A stretch of 64,000 bases of DNA from Steromphala cineraria (taxonomy: Eukaryota; Mollusca; Gastropoda; Trochida; Trochidae), in NCBI GenBank assembly GCA_916613615.1, contig OU744732.1:34309950-34373949 (forward strand), in the 5' to 3' direction. The translations under genes and the position numbers were made by a program. Positions 54,993-64,000 of the stretch are shown here, in pieces. Position 1 is the stretch's first letter. Every line of letters begins with the position of its first letter. The notes under the pieces were generated by a model, which was given only the letters and a program-made list of their open reading frames with translations, ran no database searches and was not told where the DNA came from.

Positions 54993-57900
54993 GTGATGAT
55001 GATAACTTTAAAATCTTTGAAGACTTTTGAGATTTTGGACAATAATTACCATAATCATAGGCATCCTTTCCAAGACTGTGTATATATTTCATGACTGCAT
55101 CCTGCTCCGTCTTACTGTATAATGTAATAAGCTCAGCGTGCTCCTTTTTGCAGAACTTTATCGCATCAAAATAATTTTTATATTTCTCCGTGACCCTGAT
55201 ACAGATAGTGTCCGTTACCTTGACGTAGCCCTTCTTGGTGGCACAACCTGGAAAAGAGTATACATATTTTTTAAAAACCCATTTTCAGAATTCAATATTT
55301 TTAAAAGTAATTTTACTTTTCGTTGTTCTTTTTGCAAAATTTTGCGACCAACCTAGATGATATACCACAAATGACCGAATAAATAGGCCTAGGAGATAAT
55401 TTTGCCACAAATGACCGAAACGGCAGCCTACATGAAGGCGAATCAAGTGTGGCCACCTCACAACTTCCGGCTTCTAATTATATGCTTGAAAACTTTCTTT
55501 GTCGCGCACGACTGATTTTATTTTATTTTTCTCCGAATTAAGTATTCGTTGCTGCCAAAGTTGATACCCATCTAACACAATTATATTACTTGAGACACGG
55601 TGTGGATCCTACACGCATAAGGATGATGTCACCAAAAGCGAGTTTGTTTAATGCTATGGCCTTTTTAAAGGGGGTACTGTTCTTTGAGCGTCGGAATGTT
55701 ATTAATGTTGATAACAAAAGGTAAATGTGATAGCAAAATTTCGACGAATGATTTTTCTACCGAGTGATGTATTTACATTCTCAATAGTTAAATTTCATCC
55801 CGAATCCGCAGGCAAGTATGACAATGGGTCTTTAAGCTGGTAAAAATTCAAAACTCATAATTATCAGTGACAGATTCAAGCATATCCTGCTCCATCCACA
55901 TAGCTTCAACAATACCCTGATATCTATCAAAGCAAAAGCCTCGCTCTGCTCTATACAAAGCAATCACAAGCTTATACATAAAACCATGCAATCACTTATA
56001 TCCAGCAGAAAAGGCAGGACCCGGATGTAAGGACGGAGAGGCTCCAGCTATTCACCTTCAGGTTCCTAGAATAATCATATTTCATTGGCTCAAGAAATAA
56101 ATGGTCACGAAGAACCACCTGTCAACGTTTATAGATATCGGATTAGGAGCTACGAGGAGCACATACTGATTTAGCAAGGGCTATTTCTTTTATTTGGTTG
56201 ACCACTTTATTGCATACAATGAATTGCAAGATCCTATTTGAATGATTATTGAATGTGATTATATATGTGTACTTTTTCATCAAAAATATAAAAGCTTACC
56301 AATAAATTCATATAAAGAAATTCTACTTTCTCGGGCGTATTTTATGAGTAGCTTGTGTTGTCAGTTATGAGTATTCGATCAAAGAAACTAAGTTACACCA
56401 TGTAATAAAGCCACTTGGAACCAACCCCCCCCCCCCAAAAAGAAATACACTCACCCCTAACCCCTTTGGCCAAAACACAATTGTACATCCCATGTATACG
56501 GAACTTAAGAATTGTGTGGAAAATTAACTTATACCCCTCTACCAAGTTTTTTGAAAATTTTATATCAATATATATTATATCAAAAATCTCATAATCCAAA
56601 TCAATCATCCATAGACAAAGGACAAAGTATTAAGATTCACACAAAATCCATTGGCGGCCATTTTGTATGAACACCTTTAATTCAGTTTGTGTTAGAAAAA
56701 GTAATCGCATGGCTAAACTTTACATTATATTTGAATTATTACTGCTTAATTTAATTTTAATACATTGTTTTTCAGTTGGAACCATTAATTTTTATTTTCC
56801 TGACATCACCTTATAATCCCCCTAAAAACGTGCTACTGCCCCTTTAAAGGTTATCTTCTATGACAGTTCTTACTTACCCTGCTGTTCTTCTTCTTGTTCC
56901 TGTTTGTGTTCTTGAGTTTCATCTTGAGGTTTTGTGACCTTTACCGACTCCTTTGCTCCTTTTAATTCTAAAGAAATAAACAGAAAAATGAAAAGTTTAA
57001 ATCTTTGACATTTAAAAAAAAAAAAAAATAAGAACGAATTGTTCCTTAAAATGACTACGTTATGATCCGTCCGGATTCAAAATATCATGTTTGTATTACT
57101 TCTTTGAGAGGCATTTAGTAAGTTGAAAGAAGAATAAGGAAGAGTTCTATGCATATTCAACTTCTTTATTTCATGATGTAGATGCTAACACCGTATTCAA
57201 GGAAATGATCCATTCATGTATATTTATTTAGTTATAGAAGTTATTTTAGAAACAAATAACTAAACAAATTATGTTTACTATCTTTACATAGATAAATGTC
57301 TAAGTAAACCTGGCACTCTATAATACTCGCTATACTCCCATATTGAATCTAGCGAGATACAGTAAGCGGTCGCGTCAGCCGACCTTTCGGTGACCTATGA
57401 CCCTTCCACGTTACATGTGCGAAAGTCAAGTCGGTTGACGCGAGCCCTTACTATACCTTTCTAGACTCAGTATGGGAGTATAGCGAGTATTCTTTAGGCT
57501 AGGTTTACTTAGACTGTGTATTTCATGAAATGGTATGTATCCCTTGAAAAAAGAATGTATGTAATTCCAACATACCTGTAGAAAGGGTTTTGAAATTAGT
57601 TTTAAGCTTGGATAATTCAAGTAATGTTTTGTCCATTTCTGACGCCATGTTATCAACTGAAAATAAACAACAAGTAACATTCATGACATTTGCAGATACC
57701 TTGCACGTAATCAAACATAAACTATGTTCTTTAAAGCAGCTTAACCAACATTAAAACATCCTGCCTCAAGGTAAAACGTATTCGCTGCCACTTCACTTTC
57801 TTACCCTTGGTTTAAACTAACATTGTGACCTATGACCTATGTCCTATCTGAAAACAGTCATCCCATGACTTTTAAGCACTTTAATTTTTACTGATTATCC

Positions 57901-58624
57901 TGAAATTAGAAAATGCTCTTTTCATAAGAATTCTTTTCAAAATGTCTTCGATCAGTCTTATAGCCTATTCATAAAAGGGGGGTTATTGTCTTTATTTCGT
58001 TAGCCTTTTAATATTTATTAGCTTCTGTATAATATCTTTTATAGTTTAGAAGACCCTTACTTGCATCTGTCCTGTCTGCAATAAGTTTTGATTCGTTGAA
58101 TGCGCTCTTTACAAGGTGATTTACGCCAGTCATTCGCTCTTCAAATAGTGCTGAAATGTAAATATGAGCCTTGAGATAAACTTTATCGAGCACAGGAGCT
58201 CCTTATCGTTGAAAAATGAATGAACATCAATTATCGGCATTAATATTTTGTTAAGGATCTTATTAAGAATCATATCATTTATTAAGAGTTTTAGAAATTT
58301 GTGAAGATCATATATTTGCATGTTAAACATTGGGGATTATAAACAATAAAGTAGATTTTGCAATTTAACCATGCCTGTCTTTCAAATGTGTGATATCTTC
58401 GTCATATTTTAGACTTTTAGGAATCATATGAAATATCTTATGGCATGTAAAAACATTTTGTATTTAAAAGATTTTACATACTTACCTTGCCTTTCTTTTA
58501 AATGTTTGATTTTCTCTTCAAGGTTTGAATCATCGCCACTGTCAATCCGAACGACTGGATCGAATGCTAGGGTCATATGTGCTTGGAACGTTATCAATAT
58601 AACTAAAGATAACAGAGACGCCAT
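53672..58624 (-). CDS. secreted C-type lectin-domain protein, 6 exons (CTL-1)
   Basis: Exons 58486-58624, 58061-58150, 57576-57656, 56878-56967, 55050-55247 and 53672-53883, all joined at phase 1 with standard splice sites, give 269 residues. Residues 1-20 are a signal peptide (MASLLSLVILITFQAHMTLA). Residues ~30-100 are heptad-like and helical (NLEEKIKHLKER, LLELSKLKTNFKTL), suggesting oligomerisation. Residues ~105-134 are a Gln/Glu-rich linker (HKQEQEEEQQ). The lectin domain fills exons 5 and 6: CATKKGYVKVTDTIC, then AIKFCKKEHAELITLYSK, then LFLYVGFHRK, then DFKWIGN, then IHKCGMF, QACSC and FICRM at the C-terminus. The conserved cysteines are present. The usual EPN/QPD and WND calcium and sugar motifs are not: the first position reads EKPSPT. 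Calcium-independent or non-sugar binding is therefore likely. The gene faces the paralogue at 59978. Confidence 0.88.
54005..54030. mobile_element. possible TTAA MITE end
   Basis: TTTAAAGGGGCAGTCCTATC shares the first twelve bases of the MITE end and then diverges. It may be an eroded end or chance. Confidence 0.25.
54720..55005. repeat. (GAT)n-type trinucleotide microsatellite in a CTL-1 intron
   Basis: About 285 bases of GAT with GGT and GCT variants. It begins about 45 bases downstream (in gene sense) of the exon 5 donor at 55049. Long frames on both strands (poly-Asp, poly-Met, poly-Ile) are by-products. Confidence 0.95.
55251..56544. other. CTL-1 intron 4, nothing recognised
   Basis: AT-rich intron with a run of about 13 C at 56426-56438. 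CCACAAATGACCGAA occurs twice (55369 and 55405). No gene is seen. Confidence 0.4.
56545..56843 (+). mobile_element. TTAA MITE copy, left end missing
   Basis: It begins inside the family at GTTTTTTGAAAATTTTATAT and has the central TCCATTGGCGGCCATTTTGT. It ends AACGTGCTACTGCCCCT followed by TTAA, 30 bases past the exon 4 donor of CTL-1. Confidence 0.85.
57298..57516. mobile_element. fold-back MITE, CAGTCTAAGTAAACC family, copy 3
   Basis: The left end GTCTAAGTAAACCTGGC and right end AGGTTTACTTAGACTG are inverted. Inner pairs are TATACTCCCATATTGA / CAGTATGGGAGTATAG and GTCGCGTCAGCCGAC / GTCGGTTGACGCGAG. It lies in intron 3 of CTL-1. Confidence 0.82.
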
Positions 58625-59977
58625 TTTGTATGGTGTAAGCGAGAACCCGCGAGAACCCGCGAGACCCTAGGAATTATTCCTTGAGCAAACTTTACTTTGC
58701 AATGCTTGATTATTTACAGAATAAGCTATATATGGTTTCGCCTAAATATATCACGAATATGTTGATTTGTATTGTTTTTTAATGATCAAAGAATCTTTCT
58801 GAAAATTTCAAACGAGTCATAACGTACATAGTTTCATGATATCACGCAGGGCAATTCGTGTGAAAACAAATATATTCTTTTTCCTTTTTTCAACTATTCG
58901 AAGCAGCCTTGAATTTCTATGGCTTGTTTTGGGTATTTTTATTTAGCAATTTCAGAAAAACTTAGATAACCTATTGCACCAAAATGATAAATACAAGTCA
59001 GGGACATTTACATTTTAATGACAAGTACTTCATAAATGTTCAATGAAGAAATATAGGAATATTCCAAATTTCGAAATTTTCATATATAACTTATAAGTTT
59101 TGTGCAGTTTATCTATTTATATTTATATTATATATTGTCTCTGTTCTCAGATACTTTTAGAAGATAATAAGACAACCGAATCAGGAAGGAAGGTCTAATT
59201 TTGGAAACATTTACAAAAATAAAACTTGAATAAATATTTTATATTTAAACGAGCAAGAGCTATACCGAATAAAGAATTTCTTTAAAATGGTTTAAATGAG
59301 GAAGAGATAAGTTAATGAATAAACGCTGGAATCGATAAACCTAAAGATCATGAGTGCTTTATCACATTTATTTTAAAACATTCAACACTCCCTAAAACCA
59401 AAACCAGAAACAAAACCTTAGATCTCATAGATGAAAGATTAACGCAATAGGGCATTATATAATTTACCGGTAACAAAGGCAACAAAACAATTGGACAAGA
59501 AAAGCTAGATGCACGCTGACATCGATGAACCTAAATATTATCATTGTTGTTGTATCGTTACTCTTTGAAGTTCAAAGAATATACAATTAATTTAATATTT
59601 AAGATTTGGAAATCCAAACCAGAAGTAAGGCCTTAGTCCTTATAGATGAAAAGGCATGAGGGAAAATGATTTTCGACAAATAAAGAAATATACATTCTAA
59701 ATCTTACTGATCTCAAGGGTAACAAACAACTGGACATGAAAAGCTAGATTTTATCAGTAGTGCGAATGTTTGTTTGTGTGTTTCCTTGATCAAAACGAAT
59801 CTACGTATGTATAAAGGAACATGTTATATCAAACAAACAACTTACCTTTGTTGATTTTTTCCAACGTATAGTGAAAAAGTTCGACACGGAATGCATGGAA
59901 AGAGAATAAGCGTTTGAGCTAAAACCTTTCGTTATAACATGCGCCTGTACCCTATCATAGATACACATTCAGCCACA
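58625..59977. promoter_or_regulatory. divergent promoter region between the lectin paralogues
   Basis: 1.35 kb between the two head-to-head start codons. On the minus strand a TATATA-type motif at about 58727-58732 lies ~105 bases before the CTL-1 start. A GCGAGAACCC word is repeated in tandem at 58642-58668, just upstream of that start. No clear TATA box was found for the plus-strand gene. Sequences around 59390-59450 and 59580-59650 share AAACCAGAA and CCTTAG..CT.ATAGATGAAA words, a possible old duplication. Confidence 0.4.
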
Positions 59978-62900
59978 ATGCGGTTTATCAGTATAATATT
60001 GTTGACATCACATTTCTACCGTATCAATGGGTTTATGCCTATGACACATTTAGATGTGAAATATGAACTAACTCAAGCGGACGACCATTTGGAAAACAGC
60101 TTTTCAAGCTTGAAAGATGAGCAAGGTAAAAAAGTACATTTCTTTTCATCAAAATACCAATTGTATTTGTTAAGTTACTAATATTATCTGAAAAACAAGT
60201 CTTAAAGGGACAGTAGCACGTTTTTAGGGGGAATATAAGTTGATGTCAGGAAATTGAGAATAAATGGTTCCGATTTAAAGACAATGTATTTGAACTAAAT
60301 GAAGCAGTATTTAATCAAATATACAATGCAAATTTTAGCCCTGGAATTCCCTTTTCTTACACAACATGAATTGAAGGTGTTCACACAAATATGGCTGCCA
60401 ATGGACTTTATGTGATACTTTATATTCTGTTCTCTAATTGTGGATGACTGGTTTGTCTAAATATTTTTTTGACGCTATCAAAATATTAAATTTAGCGTTA
60501 ATGTACAATTATCAGTGCAAAAATGAAAATATAAAAACGTGCTACTGCCTCTTTAAGTTACATTTCAAATGTATGTACTTATTTTGTATATACTTCGTAA
60601 TGAGAATCTAGTGATTCATAACTATAGAGTCACAGAGATTCAAAGCTGTTTCAAAATTGATAAGAAAACGCAAAGGGAAACGATTTCCGACATATTCTAG
60701 AAGGAAAAACATTCCTAATGAAGTTCTGAACATATTATACATACTTATGGTTCGAAGGAACATTACGTATAAAGTTACTATGTTACATGTTGCTTTGTTT
60801 CATAGAATAACGTTTTGTTTGGCCGTTAATTATGCATATCTATCAATTTGTTAACATTTTTCAGGTGACTTTGAGAAAACAATGAAAGGATTATCGAAAT
60901 TTGTTGGTGAAATAAAGAATGAGACCAGAAAGGTACAATCAAGTACAAAGAAAGGTAGTATACTCTTCCTCCTGATATTACTTATACTTATCATTAGGCC
61001 AGAAAAACACGATGGCATCCATCTGGATTGGGGGCGCGGTGGCCGAGTCGGCAAAAGCGCCAGGCTGGCAAGCCTGAAGTGCCGGGTTCGAGCCCCTCCT
61101 GTGACCGGGTGTAAAAACCTTTGAGTCAACTTTCTGTGCAGATTCTTTCAGTGTTGTCACAACCCTGTGCACTTAAAAGAACCCACGAATCCGTTGGTAA
61201 ATGACCAGATGGTGGCAACATGAAAACGTGCAGACACCTAGTTGCAGGTACAGCAACGTGCAGTATACTTGGACAAAATACTGTGACTATGTGTCCTAGT
61301 TCACTCAGCTGTAAATGGGTACCTCGTAAGGATTGAGAGTTACATTTACGCTGTGCGTCACATGACTGCACGTGTTGTATGATCCCCCGGGAGTCGAGAT
61401 GGTAAAAATGGTACCATATGTTAGGTGAGACTAAATAAATCATCTGGGTGTCTGCCCGTCAAACCAGCTATGTCCAATATTGTAAATACCAATGAGAGGG
61501 TGTTCTAAGTTGGACAACTTGTTCCCAATCCAATTCTTTGTGAATGAAATACGTTTACTAACCCAGCGAAGAGAACTGTTATCAAACGCTTCCTAGATAT
61601 TACATTTTCGTTCAGAAAAGTTTCTTAACCGTTACTGTTGGTTTTAAGAGTTTGTGTTTCAGAGACGTTTCAATATAACATTCAGAAAACTTTTTGAAAT
61701 TTTCGACCTTCTATGGTTTATATTTTTTTTTCAAAAATAGGCTCTTCTTGTAAATGTACCATTCATACAAAGTTATAATTGGGATGTTCAGATTTGGTCA
61801 AGTATAAGTATAATACAAATATGAACAGAACAGTGAACAGAAAAGTGAAATCGGATACCCAAACATACAAATTTGCTCCTTTAGCATTTTCAAGTTATGT
61901 TCTCTATTTAAAAAAATGAGTTTCTACTATTCTTAGACTATTACCCTCTTGATTAGTTAGGCAGTATTGACAGTTATTTCTGACGTAAACTTAAAATGCA
62001 TTTTAAATCTGTCTCTTAAAGTCATGTCTTCACAAGGATTGCTATGCAATGGTGATGCCAATACTGATAATTTCTATGCAATGATGGTATAATAAACTTG
62101 CATCCGTAAACAATTTGCTCTACGACTTTTTCTCTAGAACCATTAACTCAAGAAATCTAAATTCCTGTCTGGGACTCCCTATATGATGTATCAATCACCG
62201 CCATGCTGTCCCTTTAAAAATGTTACACTGCTACACTTGTGTATGACATGCTCTGATTTATTAGAAATATTGTCCTTTGGTAGAAACTAGTGAGGTGACG
62301 TGATTTATCGCCACTTTCAAGAGAATTTCATAGAAAACTTGTTTATATGATTATAACTTCTAATTATTATTTGGTCCTAAACGGAAATGACACCAAGGGG
62401 AAGTAGCACGTTTTTTGAAAATTTTATAATTTGAAATGTTACCTGATAATTGTAAGTTAATGCTAAAGGTATTATTTTGATAGTGTAAACAATCTCATAA
62501 CACAAATCAATCATCCATAGACATAGGACAAAGTATTAAGATTCACACAAAATCCATTGGTGGCCATTTTGTGTGAACACCTTTAATTCAGTTTGTGTTA
62601 GAAAAGGGAGTCGCATGGCTAAAGCTTACATTATATATTTGAATTGTTACTGCTTCATTTAGTTTAAATACATTGTCTTTCATTTGGAATCATTAATTTT
62701 CATTTTCCTGACATCACCTTATATTCCACTACTGCCCCTTTAACAACAATACATTACAAAATATAAAATTTCAGCGGAAACCATAAAAACAAAGCTCTCA
62801 AAAGGACTCCTTGAAGTATCGGATCTAACAAAGCAGTTGCAAAACGTCTCTTTTGGTAAGTTTGCTGGTTTAAGAGAATATAGACTTTGAATTTTAAAAT

Positions 62901-63192
62901 CTGTTTTCTTTTAAAATATTATAATTAACCTAGTCTAAATGCTTTTGTTCTTAACTCTCCTGATAAATGAAAAACAATAAGGTAATAACATAGGTCGGTA
63001 TATCTATTGCAATACCATTATTCTTAATGACTAAATGACTTAACAATATCGGCATCAAGTTAAAACATTCAAATCACTTTAAAGAGTTATCAATTAAATT
63101 AAGAAATACTATTTTCATTAGCTTTTCATCTTTGACAGAAGTAAAACAGCTGAACCAATCGCTGGCAGAAAAGAGTGAAGATGAAGAAAAAG
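59978..63192 (+). CDS. C-type lectin paralogue (CTL-2), first four exons, continues beyond window
   Basis: Exons 59978-60125, 60865-60954, 62775-62855 and 63139-63192, every junction phase 1. Exons 2 and 3 are exactly 90 and 81 bases, the same as exons 2 and 3 of CTL-1. Exon 1 gives a signal peptide (MRFISIILLTSHFYRING) and ends HLENSFSSLKDEQG, parallel to NLEEKIKHLKERQG in CTL-1. Exons 2 to 4 encode helical, heptad-like sequence (FVGEIKNETRKVQSSTKK, LEVSDLTKQLQNVSF, VKQLNQSLAEKSEDEEK). A second in-frame ATG lies 39 bases upstream at 59939, but the signal peptide starts cleanly at 59978. The lectin-domain exons are expected past position 64000, beyond the mariner element in intron 4. The assignment rests on shared architecture and weak sequence similarity. 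Confidence 0.78.
60206..60552 (-). mobile_element. TTAA MITE copy (60.2 kb)
   Basis: 347 bp in CTL-2 intron 1, TTAA on both sides. The ends are slightly worn (AGGGACAGTAGCACG, GCTACTGCCTCT), and the central block reads ATATGGCTGCCAATGGAC. Confidence 0.88.
61030..61440 (+). mobile_element. tRNA-headed SINE, family B, with conserved-type body
   Basis: The head GGCGCGGTGGCCGAGTCGG has a Leu/Ser-type A box and GGTTCGAGCCCC is a B box. The body contains ATTCTTTCAGTGTTGTCACA and TGCACTTAAAAGAACCCACG, which resemble the shared central domains of metazoan SINE superfamilies. Further on it has CAGCTGTAAATGGGTACC. The likely end is near GACTAAATAAATCATCTGG. It sits in CTL-2 intron 2. I cannot name the superfamily with certainty. 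Confidence 0.75.
61441..62395. other. CTL-2 intron 2, nothing recognised
   Basis: AT-rich intron. TGTCCCTTTAAA at 62208 may be an eroded MITE end. Nothing else is supported. Confidence 0.4.
62396..62739 (+). mobile_element. TTAA MITE copy (62.4 kb)
   Basis: 344 bp in CTL-2 intron 2, with a degraded left end (AGGGGAAGTAGCACGTTTT without TTAA). The right end CACTACTGCCCCT is followed by TTAA and lies 35 bases before exon 3. The central block reads TCCATTGGTGGCCATTTTGT. Confidence 0.85.
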
Positions 63193-63206
63193 GTACTCTA
63201 CATATA

Positions 63207-64000
63207 CGAGGGGCGTTCAATAAGTGTTGCAAGCGGGGCATTGGTGTTTACATAAACAGTGTCAGCTTATATCAGGTGTTACTATAGTCAAAACATAACA
63301 TTGACACATGTCAAAACAATTTCTAGACATAACAATTATTTAGATATAATAGCTGCGCTGACCTAGGGGTCTCCATAATCATGGATTCTCTCAAACATGA
63401 ACAACTCGCTGTGGTCAAGTTCCTTACTAAAGAGGGATGCAAAGCTACAGAAATACATAATCGTATGTGTAATGTGATAGGTAAGGATGCTCCTAACTTT
63501 TCAACAGTTTGTCGCTGGTCTCTTCAGTTCAAGCGGGGCAGGGAGTCCTTAGACGATGACCCACGGTCAGGCAGGCCATCTGAAGTCACCCGACCGGAAG
63601 TTATTTCCGCTATCGAAAGACGAATTTTAGCTGACCGCCGTGTTAAAGTTTCTGAACTATCTTTGGAATTCCATATATCAGTTGTAAGTGTTGAAAAAAT
63701 AATTCATGACCATCTCGGTATGTCCAAGGTATCTGCAAGATCGGTACCCAGAAACCTCACAGCACAAGATCGCCAGAAAAGAACCGAAAGTTGCATGGAG
63801 CTCCTGGATCGGTTTAATGCGGATGAAGCCAGGTTTTTGTCTCGTCTGGTGACAGGTGACGAAACCTGGATCCACCACTGGGACCCGGAAACTAAACTGG
63901 AATCCAAGCAATGGAAGCACCCGAGTTCACCGCCTCCCCTGAAGTTTCGCACTCAACCATCAGCTGGCAAGGTTATGGCGACAATCTTTTGGGATGCAAA
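63207..64000 (+). mobile_element. mariner transposon, 3' part outside the window
   Basis: The terminal repeat begins CGAGGGGCGTTCAATAAGTG at 63207, directly after a TA (63205-63206), the mariner target. It lies 14 bases past the CTL-2 exon 4 donor. The transposase ORF starts 174 bases in. The right end is not in the window. Confidence 0.9.
63381..64000 (+). CDS. mariner transposase, N-terminal 206 codons
   Basis: The open frame starts MDSLKHEQLAVVKFLTKEG and runs to the window end without a stop. Family length is about 345 residues. The N-terminal half carries two helix-turn-helix regions for binding the terminal repeats: ATEIHNRM...FSTVCRWSLQFKRGR, the linker DDPRSGRPSEVTRPEV, then RRVKVSELSLEFHIS...LGMSKVSARSVPRNLT. 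The first catalytic Asp is in TGDETW at about residue 160, followed by IHHWDPETKLESKQWKHP and SAGKVMATIFWDA. The second and third catalytic Asp lie beyond the window, so completeness cannot be judged. No frameshift or stop is visible, which suggests a recent insertion. Confidence 0.92.
   Translation, partial: MDSLKHEQLAVVKFLTKEGCKATEIHNRMCNVIGKDAPNFSTVCRWSLQFKRGRESLDDDPRSGRPSEVTRPEVISAIERRILADRRVKVSELSLEFHISVVSVEKIIHDHLGMSKVSARSVPRNLTAQDRQKRTESCMELLDRFNADEARFLSRLVTGDETWIHHWDPETKLESKQWKHPSSPPPLKFRTQPSAGKVMATIFWDA

Noticed and set aside
54638..55094. Poly-Asp, poly-Met and poly-Ile frames
   Set aside because: Produced by the GAT microsatellite.
59841..59900. Minus-strand donor-like site (AAAGGTAAGTT) as a 5' exon of CTL-1
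   Set aside because: No matching acceptor lies just upstream of the CTL-1 start codon, so a spliced leader exon here is not supported.
61030..61110. tRNA-Leu/Ser gene
   Set aside because: Only the promoter boxes are tRNA-like; it continues into a SINE body and no closing acceptor strand is present.
63678..63952. Two minus-strand frames near the window end
   Set aside because: Shadows of the plus-strand mariner transposase.

Overview
This is a eukaryotic, AT-rich window with split genes, phase-matched GT-AG introns and dense transposon content. An RNase H-bearing LINE of the I/Nimb type, tRNA-headed SINEs, a Harbinger element, a mariner element and innate-immune gene families (C-type lectin, TIR, ninjurin) point to a lophotrochozoan animal, most likely a bivalve mollusc. 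The species cannot be named from the sequence alone. No host rRNA, complete tRNA or CRISPR array was seen.

Layout. 0-7 kb holds a CR1/L2-type LINE remnant, a fold-back repeat, a hAT-like element with an internal 31-bp minisatellite, and a complete-ended PIF/Harbinger element whose transposase has lost its catalytic core. 7.3-9.2 kb (minus) is a two-exon ninjurin-like gene. 9.2-17.8 kb is intergenic and MITE-rich. 17.9-31.2 kb (minus) is a multi-exon gene that starts with a TIR domain and continues into a multi-pass membrane region and a cytosolic tail. Its introns carry three large tandem arrays (39, 144 and 36 bp). 32.1-37.7 kb (plus) is a full-length LINE with two intact overlapping ORFs and matching target-site duplications. 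42.0-46.3 kb (minus) is a three-exon gene for a probable secreted protein with a beta-propeller-like C-terminal region. 53.7-58.6 kb (minus) is a complete six-exon C-type lectin gene. From 59.98 kb (plus) a paralogue with the same early exon architecture runs divergently off the window end, with a mariner element in its fourth intron.

Other repeats. The most abundant is a ~355-bp MITE flanked by TTAA, with 12 recognisable copies plus remnants. It occurs in introns of three of the five host genes and between genes.

How the genes may work together. Ninjurins are known for plasma-membrane rupture in lytic cell death, TIR domains for innate signalling or NAD cleavage, and C-type lectins for recognition. 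The window therefore resembles an immune-gene neighbourhood. Co-function is an inference from proximity only. The strongest candidates for something undescribed are the N-terminal-TIR membrane protein next to a ninjurin gene, the orphan secreted propeller-like gene, and the divergent lectin pair. All exon models were read by eye from splice sites, phase and translation, without transcript support.
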